A stretch of 64,000 nt of DNA from Lactiplantibacillus songbeiensis (GTDB lineage Bacteria > Bacillota > Bacilli > Lactobacillales > Lactobacillaceae). This document shows positions 59,509 to 64,000 of this stretch, one piece after another. Made by a program: the position numbers and the translations under genes. How positions within the stretch are numbered: the stretch's first letter is position 1; every line of letters begins with the position of its first letter. A model generated the notes under the pieces. It did no database searches, had not been told where the DNA came from, and was given only the letters and a program-made list of their open reading frames with translations. The stretch is from the NCBI RefSeq assembly GCF_005405125.1, contig NZ_BJDL01000025.1, positions 1 to 64,000 of the forward strand. Reading direction: 5' to 3'.

Positions 59509-60093
59509 TTGAAATACATTTCATATCATGGTACTAATAAACAAAATGCAAATAAGATCTTATCCGTGAATTTTTCAATTAAACTTCCCGTTATGATGAA
59601 CAATCTTTATAGTCCACATAATCATGAAAAAGTCCCTGGTAGCTTAGGGTTTGGACTTTATACATTTATTGATAATCCTAGCCTTGCCAAAGACTTTAGT
59701 ATTAGGTTCAACCATACTAATTGGACCGTCGTAGAAATTCAAACAGAGATTAATCACAATGAACTTTTAGACCTCGACAACAGTCATAATCAGACTAATT
59801 ATCATGAATTCAAAAACAAAGTTAGACAGCAAATTGAACTAGTTGCTCAACATAAATATCAGCGGGCCGTCAGTAGCCGTAAACAAAGTGTGCTCGACGG
59901 TATTACAATCGAACTATATATTATGGCGATAAAAAAGCAACAAATTTCAATCAATGCTGTTAAAATGAAAACATACACGACGACCCTAAAAACAAATTGG
60001 GTATCAATTGTACCAAATGGTATCGAACTTTGTATCCGAAACATCAATTTAATTCAAACCAAACGACAATACCTTCCAGTTAAAGGAGATTAA
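59509..60093 (+). CDS. putative ADP-ribosyltransferase-fold protein (DUF3990-like), toxin candidate
   Basis: A 194-residue protein with N-terminal KYISYHGTNKQNANKIL and then GSLGFGLYTFIDNPSLAKDF. The YHGT...A..IL spaced from a G-GFGLY-xx-A pattern is that of ART/PARP-like folds such as DUF3990, with the His-Tyr pair visible. The third position (usually Glu) may be in SVLDGITIELYIM near residue 140. The start is TTG at 59509, 6 nt after AGGAGG. It is strikingly AT-rich. It overlaps functionally with a 71-residue partner starting 1 nt after its stop. A toxin role is inferred. Confidence 0.5.
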   Translation: MKYISYHGTNKQNANKILSVNFSIKLPVMMNNLYSPHNHEKVPGSLGFGLYTFIDNPSLAKDFSIRFNHTNWTVVEIQTEINHNELLDLDNSHNQTNYHEFKNKVRQQIELVAQHKYQRAVSSRKQSVLDGITIELYIMAIKKQQISINAVKMKTYTTTLKTNWVSIVPNGIELCIRNINLIQTKRQYLPVKGD

Positions 60094-60094
60094 T

Positions 60095-60310
60095 ATGAAA
60101 TCTTTAGAAATCAATTTAACAACTAAAGAAATGGATGACTTTTTAAATAACGTTGACTTTAATCAATTGATTGTTAAATACGACTTACTCGCTTCAAAAG
60201 TAACAACAACCTTAACTCAAAACAATGATGTTTTACTTAAAACTAACCGTCCTACCGAAATACCCTTCAATAGTCAGTCCCAACCGTCTTCAATTAAAAA
60301 ATCCAACTAA
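60095..60310 (+). CDS. small partner of the ART-like gene, antitoxin candidate
   Basis: A 71-residue acidic-to-neutral protein: MKSLEINLTTKEMDDFLNNV, then FNQLIVKYDLLASKVTTTL and a polar Pro/Ser/Asn tail. It has a short helix-rich core and an apparently disordered C-terminus, as is common in antitoxins. Its AAAGGAGAT site lies in the last codons of the upstream gene and its ATG is 1 nt after that stop, so translation is coupled. No family is recognised. Confidence 0.5.
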   Translation: MKSLEINLTTKEMDDFLNNVDFNQLIVKYDLLASKVTTTLTQNNDVLLKTNRPTEIPFNSQSQPSSIKKSN

Positions 60311-60322
60311 CAACATGATCTT

Positions 60323-60352
60323 TGACGCCATCCTAACTGGGTGGCGTTTTTT
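60323..60352 (+). terminator. terminator, second copy of a duplicated element
   Basis: GACGCCATCC, TAACT, GGGTGGCGTTTTTT: the same sequence as at 59391-59419 except one base, with a better stem here (CGCCAtCC / GGgTGGCG). It closes the ART-like cassette. Confidence 0.85.
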
Positions 60353-60443
60353 ATTTCAACCTTAGGTGCACTTTTCCCCCACCCTAACCGTTGTTATCTA
60401 TGTAAGCTGGCCAGCCTACCAAAAAACTTAGGAGGAACGACCA

Positions 60444-60656
60444 ATGAACAAAACTTGGATGAAGTCAACACTCGTCGTCGAAATGCAAACTGAGGACGGT
60501 CAAAAGCATAAACAGGCTTTTAACGCCATCACTCAAGACCTTACCGACACCCAATTGACTGCTTTTAGTACAGCATTGGAAACCTTAACCGGTGATCAAT
60601 TAACTATTGCTAACGTTGTCAGTTACTACCAATATCACGCCGCACCCGCGGTCTAA
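60444..60656 (+). CDS. DUF1659 family protein
   Basis: A 70-residue protein: TWMKSTLVVEMQTEDGQKHK, then QAFNAITQDLTDTQLTAFST and LTGDQLTIANVVSYYQY. Gene order DUF1659-DUF2922 with a 17-bp gap is the usual pair in Bacilli. Function is unknown. Paralogue of 59167-59364. The start follows AGGAGG. Confidence 0.7.
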   Translation: MNKTWMKSTLVVEMQTEDGQKHKQAFNAITQDLTDTQLTAFSTALETLTGDQLTIANVVSYYQYHAAPAV

Positions 60657-60673
60657 ACCGGAGGAGTTAATCG

Positions 60674-60904
60674 ATGAAAACTTTAGATATGAGTTTTAAG
60701 ACCAGTACCCACAAAATCCATCACTTGAAGTTGCGCTACGCCAGTGATGGTCTCACTAAAGAAGTCGTTGCCAAAGCGATGGCTGACTTAGCTGCCACCA
60801 AGCTGTTCGACAAAGATGGTGTCAATTTACTAGCAGAACCCGTGGCTGCCAAGTATGTTGAAACGGTTGAGACACCAATTATTGACGCACCTAAAGCAGA
60901 TTAG
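60674..60904 (+). CDS. DUF2922 family protein
   Basis: A 76-residue protein: MKTLDMSFKTSTHKIHHLKL, then RYASDGLTKEVVAKAMADLA, LFDKDGVNLLAEPVAAKYVE. The pattern of a beta strand, helix and L.DKDG.N...P..A.Y.E.. is DUF2922. It is paired with the DUF1659 gene upstream and starts after GGAGG. Function is unknown. Confidence 0.75.
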   Translation: MKTLDMSFKTSTHKIHHLKLRYASDGLTKEVVAKAMADLAATKLFDKDGVNLLAEPVAAKYVETVETPIIDAPKAD

Positions 60905-60916
60905 TATTCACTAACC

Positions 60917-60959
60917 CTGTCCCGTTAGAATCGATTCTGATTCTAGCGGGGCTTTTTTG
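60917..60959 (+). terminator. terminator of the DUF1659-DUF2922 pair
   Basis: CCCGTTAGAATC and GATTCTAGCGGG pair (one G-T) with a 6-base loop and TTTTTT following. Confidence 0.85.
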
Positions 60960-60962
60960 CAG

Positions 60963-61904
60963 TCATTTATCCGCAATTTTCGCCACAAAGGGCTCAATCA
61001 ACTTCCTTAATAACTCCTGGTTCAACAACTCAGTTTGCCATTCGGTCGGGACAGCTTGTATCGGATAGCGGATAGCCGTCCAACTCGCCGCAATCATGGC
61101 AATAGTGTCCGTATCGCCACCTAAATTAGCGGCCAAAATAATGGCTTCCTGAATCGACTGGGCTTTAGCCGTGCACCACAGGGCCGCGCCAAAGGTATCC
61201 ACGACATACGCTGTCGACTTAATCTGATCTACGGACCACGTGCCAATCGTCGGCGTTAGATACGGCGCGTAGTGTGACCACTCAGCTAATACATCTGGCG
61301 TATGACGGAGCGCCAACGGTAAGGACGCTGATACCTGCGATAACGCCGCAGCCAAACTGGCCCCATTTAACATGGCATGCAAACATTCCAAATACAAACA
61401 ACTGCCTAAAATTGCACGTGGATGTCGGTGTGTCAACTTGGTATAATCAGCCGTAACTTGCAAGCGCGTCGGCAAATTCGGTTCAGCCTGCAAGACGGCC
61501 GCTAACGGTGCTAATCGCATAAGTGCCCCGTTGCCATTGGCGAACTCAGACGCGTCTCCACAGGCGGTTGGCGGCAACTGATTAATAAATCGATTGCGAA
61601 TCGCATGCGCACAAGTCTTACCAATATCAAACATCACGTCGCGCGGCGTGTAGGCACCCCACATCATATAAGCCTGGAACTTTTCAAATAAATCCGCATA
61701 GTTGCCGTCCGTTGTTAAATTATCGATCAACGCTAACGTCATCGCACTGTCATCTGACCAGCTGCCCCGCGGTTGGTCCCAAGTGCCATTCCCCGTCATC
61801 TGAGTCACCTGATAAGTTCCCCGCGCTTTAAATTCCACCGGTACCCCAAACGCATCACCGACAATGCCGGCATAAATAAATTGGCGCAGTTGTGCTGCTT
61901 GCAT
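60963..61904 (-). CDS. ADP-ribosylglycohydrolase family protein
   Basis: A 313-residue DraG-like hydrolase that removes ADP-ribose from proteins or small molecules. Metal-site motifs are present: GDAFGVPVEF, GSWSDDSAM (Asp pair) and LGGDTDTIAMIA near the C-terminus (Asp-x-Asp-Thr). GNGALMRLAPLA is the conserved substrate loop. The start at 61904 follows GGAGGG by 8 nt. It is convergent with the DUF2922 gene and lies 650 bp from the ART-like gene, which may be chance. Confidence 0.88.
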   Translation of the reverse strand: MQAAQLRQFIYAGIVGDAFGVPVEFKARGTYQVTQMTGNGTWDQPRGSWSDDSAMTLALIDNLTTDGNYADLFEKFQAYMMWGAYTPRDVMFDIGKTCAHAIRNRFINQLPPTACGDASEFANGNGALMRLAPLAAVLQAEPNLPTRLQVTADYTKLTHRHPRAILGSCLYLECLHAMLNGASLAAALSQVSASLPLALRHTPDVLAEWSHYAPYLTPTIGTWSVDQIKSTAYVVDTFGAALWCTAKAQSIQEAIILAANLGGDTDTIAMIAASWTAIRYPIQAVPTEWQTELLNQELLRKLIEPFVAKIADK

Positions 61905-61986
61905 CGGTCTATCCCTCCAATTTAAATCAGTTAATTTTAGTCTAGCATTATTCAGTAAAAATGAACACACGTTCTAATTTATTTAT

Positions 61987-62027
61987 CAAAAAAGCGTAGC
62001 GCATCCCTTTCAAGATACAACTACGCA
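61987..62027 (-). terminator. terminator of the zinc-ribbon gene
   Basis: GCGTAG and CTACGC pair on the minus strand around a 19-base loop, followed by a TTTTTTGA run. Confidence 0.65.
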
Positions 62028-62045
62028 ACTCGATTTAAAATCTGT

Positions 62046-62474
62046 TTAGGCTTTTAATAATGCGTCACCATACGCTAACAACGAAATAAATTGGCCACGC
62101 ACAGTGGGTTCAATCTTCAGGTTCGCAATCCCGGCATAATTCTGGCCAATACATAACCGCCAAAGATTCAGTGTCAGGTCTTCCCAGGCACCCTTATAGC
62201 CGTTCTCACCATGGTTGTCACCATCCGCAAAGATGGCGCCGCCCCGGGTGAACCCATTGGGAATCGTGCCACTAGTGATGACGAGTTGATCAACGACCGC
62301 CTGTTCATCCGGCGTCAAGTCAACTGTGGGAACAAATTTTTGATCCCCAGCATGTGGTAACTTCACGATTTCCGTGCTGACGTCCAACTTGGTCCCACAA
62401 CTGAGACAAAAGTTAGCGTCAGTTAAGTTTTCATGTTGACAGTTCGGGCAGACCCGATAACGTTGCGTTAACAT
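62046..62474 (-). CDS. zinc-ribbon protein of unknown function
   Basis: A 142-residue protein. The N-terminal ribbon has CPNC (near residue 9) and CLSC (near 27). A conserved C-terminal domain (55-142: TPDEQAVVDQLVITSGTIPN, DNHGENGYKGAWEDLTLNLW) follows, without membrane helix. It lies just downstream (18 nt) of the TcaA-like gene, which also starts with a zinc ribbon, so the pair may work together. The ATG at 62474, 6 nt after AGGA, is preferred to the one two codons earlier. Confidence 0.6.
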   Translation of the reverse strand: MLTQRYRVCPNCQHENLTDANFCLSCGTKLDVSTEIVKLPHAGDQKFVPTVDLTPDEQAVVDQLVITSGTIPNGFTRGGAIFADGDNHGENGYKGAWEDLTLNLWRLCIGQNYAGIANLKIEPTVRGQFISLLAYGDALLKA

Positions 62475-62497
62475 TCTCATTCCTACTTTCAGTTAAA

Positions 62498-64000
62498 TTA
62501 ATCGTCTTCGTGGGTGTCACGGATCTTTTGCCCACCCGTGACTTTGACGATACGATACGTGTCACCCTGCTTAACGGTTTCGGCGTCATAACTGAACTCT
62601 TGCAAATGCGTCCCGTTATCCGTGCCAAAACGATACGTTAAGTAATAGGTGATGATTGATTTATTTTTACTCATTGGCTTGACGGCCCGGACTTCTGAAT
62701 CGTAGTCAATCCCAGTCAGACTATCATCATTATAATAACCTTTCGACATCCGCACCATTTCTTTGTATTGCGGATTATCGGTACCATCAGTGTAATAGTC
62801 GTCCAAGCTACGATCATCGTTATCCGTTGCCTGATCAATGTCACCGGTATTAGATAGCTCTTGAATCGCGACCCACAAGTTATCCATATAGGCATCGGCG
62901 TCTTTCAACGTCATCACCCCGGCAAATTCCAAGTTAATCGTTTGATTATCTTCCGTAACTTGGGTGGTCTTAGACGTGACCGTTGATGAGCCGTGCTTGT
63001 ATTCACCAGACACTTCCATATTTCCAGACCACGGCAATTCACTCACAACCAGCTCACCAGCTGAATCGGCGGTACCTTGTTTTTTCCCATTAACATAAAT
63101 CACGGTCTTGGGCGCCGTTTCTACGGTGAACGAAACTGTGCGTAACGCGAGGTCGATGGCTTGGCTGGACTTAGTCAAATGGTAGGTCCCGCTGTTGGTC
63201 ATTGATTTGCCGCTGACAGTACCGCTAGACGCAATCGTATACGTGCCGGGGACTAATGGTCCCAATTGCTTACGGTAGCTGGTACTTGTCGATGTGGCCA
63301 CGGTCTTGCCGTCAACGCTAATTTTAGCGCCATTCCGGTTAGTCGTCGCGGTTGGATAGACCGGCTTCACTTTGACTTGGTACTTGTCAAAGACCAGCCA
63401 GTGCTTCCCCGTCAATTGATACGTAAAGGCACCGTCAACGGTTTGACCATTATTCAATTGCCGTTTGAAGGTCGCCAAAGCTTGTGGATTCTTCTTGAAG
63501 TATCGAACCAATGGCTTAATCTTTTTGTCTGATAACTTCAGATTAGGATCCGAGCTCGTAAAGTTGGTCACGAGACCACTTTTATCCGTTTTCAACGCGG
63601 TAATTATGCGATCTAATTGTGAGGCCCGGCTATAATAGCTATGACCGAACACGTACCCGCCAATTAAGACGACTACGACCACCCCAATGAGCACCCATGC
63701 CCAAGTTGGCATCGTGCTGCCGTGCTGATTGCCACCAACTGATTGGCGCCGATGCGCACTCGCCGTTGGTTGAGCAGTGACTGGTTGCGTGGCAGTTGGT
63801 TGACTGTCAGTGGTAGCTTGATTTGAGCTGGCTGACGTGGCCGATTCAGGTGCTATTGATTCAGATTGATCAGCGTTAGCGGCGGCAAACTGGGCTAAGT
63901 TAAACCCACAATTCCCACAGAATTCATCGCTGGCCGTGACTTTCGCGCCACAATTCGGACAAAAGGCGGTGCCACCTTGGTCATCGGCTGCCCGATACCG
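62498..64000 (-). CDS. TcaA/YvbJ-like zinc-ribbon membrane protein, 5' end outside window
   Basis: The frame stays open from the stop at 62498 to the right edge (501 codons seen), so the start lies beyond it. Near the N-terminal side are FCPNCG and FCGNCG, a zinc ribbon. A Gln/Ser/Thr/Ala-rich linker follows, then one membrane helix (TWAWVLIGVVVVVLIGGYVF) at about 63710-63640, and an extracellular part with repeated beta domains (KISVDGKTVATSTSTSYRKQ; VIYVNGKKQGTADSAGELVV). A C-terminal NTF2-like region ends in KVTGGQKIRD. TcaA-like proteins affect wall teichoic acid release and glycopeptide response. The ATG at 63712 is internal. Confidence 0.8.
   Translation of the reverse strand, partial: RYRAADDQGGTAFCPNCGAKVTASDEFCGNCGFNLAQFAAANADQSESIAPESATSASSNQATTDSQPTATQPVTAQPTASAHRRQSVGGNQHGSTMPTWAWVLIGVVVVVLIGGYVFGHSYYSRASQLDRIITALKTDKSGLVTNFTSSDPNLKLSDKKIKPLVRYFKKNPQALATFKRQLNNGQTVDGAFTYQLTGKHWLVFDKYQVKVKPVYPTATTNRNGAKISVDGKTVATSTSTSYRKQLGPLVPGTYTIASSGTVSGKSMTNSGTYHLTKSSQAIDLALRTVSFTVETAPKTVIYVNGKKQGTADSAGELVVSELPWSGNMEVSGEYKHGSSTVTSKTTQVTEDNQTINLEFAGVMTLKDADAYMDNLWVAIQELSNTGDIDQATDNDDRSLDDYYTDGTDNPQYKEMVRMSKGYYNDDSLTGIDYDSEVRAVKPMSKNKSIITYYLTYRFGTDNGTHLQEFSYDAETVKQGDTYRIVKVTGGQKIRDTHEDD

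Noticed and set aside
1-64000. CRISPR array, tRNA or rRNA genes, prophage
   Set aside because: I found no regularly spaced short repeats, cloverleaf sequences, rRNA blocks or phage structural genes on either strand.

Overview
The window looks like chromosome of a lactic acid bacterium of the Lactiplantibacillus plantarum group. This rests on recognised protein families and their order (ltaS, glycolipid glycosyltransferases, ptsHI, clpE under a CtsR box, an opp operon, prfC, tagD/tagF, a hydroxyisocaproate dehydrogenase, recX), moderate GC, AGGAGG-type ribosome binding sites and many lactobacillar secreted proteins. No rRNA, tRNA, CRISPR array, prophage or intact insertion sequence was seen. 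The last gene runs off the right edge.

Layout. 0.5-9.2 kb: cell envelope genes (lipoteichoic acid synthase, D,D-carboxypeptidase, and a three-gene operon for the glycolipid anchor plus a flippase-like protein), with an aminotransferase between. 9.4-14.7 kb: the PTS phosphocarriers ptsH-ptsI and the heat-shock ATPase clpE. 15-25.7 kb: small secreted proteins (CAP-like genes and a triplicated 280-residue family), RNase HI, a TetR/NmrA divergent pair and the remains of two MazEF toxin-antitoxin modules. 26-32 kb: the oppABCDF oligopeptide importer. 32.8-42.5 kb: a TauE/SafE exporter, LysR, SDR and HxlR genes, an NlpC/P60 hydrolase, a GRP sugar transporter and prfC. 42.7-48.6 kb: teichoic-acid polymerisation genes, an AI-2E family exporter and a 2-hydroxyacid dehydrogenase.

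48.6-61.9 kb is an accessory zone rich in toxin-antitoxin-like genes mixed with housekeeping genes (a MutS2-like ATPase, a DUF402 phosphatase, recX). It holds HicAB, an Xre / degenerate ImmA-like / PIN-like trio, a Panacea-domain gene with a frameshifted partner, an orphan Phd-type antitoxin, a PBECR4-like nuclease behind a structured tandem-repeat RNA, and an AT-rich two-gene cassette with an ADP-ribosyltransferase-like first gene. An ADP-ribosylglycohydrolase follows. 62-64 kb has two zinc-ribbon proteins, one of them TcaA/YvbJ-like.

Strongest leads. (1) On the minus strand at 57,354-56,460, promoter, two tandem 54-60 nt repeats whose hairpins co-vary, a Rho-independent terminator and then a PBECR4-like gene reproduce the layout of type III toxin-antitoxin loci, with a toxin family I do not know from such loci. 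(2) The ART-like cassette at 59.5-60.3 kb is flanked by two copies of the same terminator. (3) Two families of intergenic repeats (about 163 bp at 26.05 and 32.64 kb; about 124 bp at 37.68 and 39.92 kb) have stems with compensatory changes between copies, and all four copies lie just 3' of minus-strand genes.
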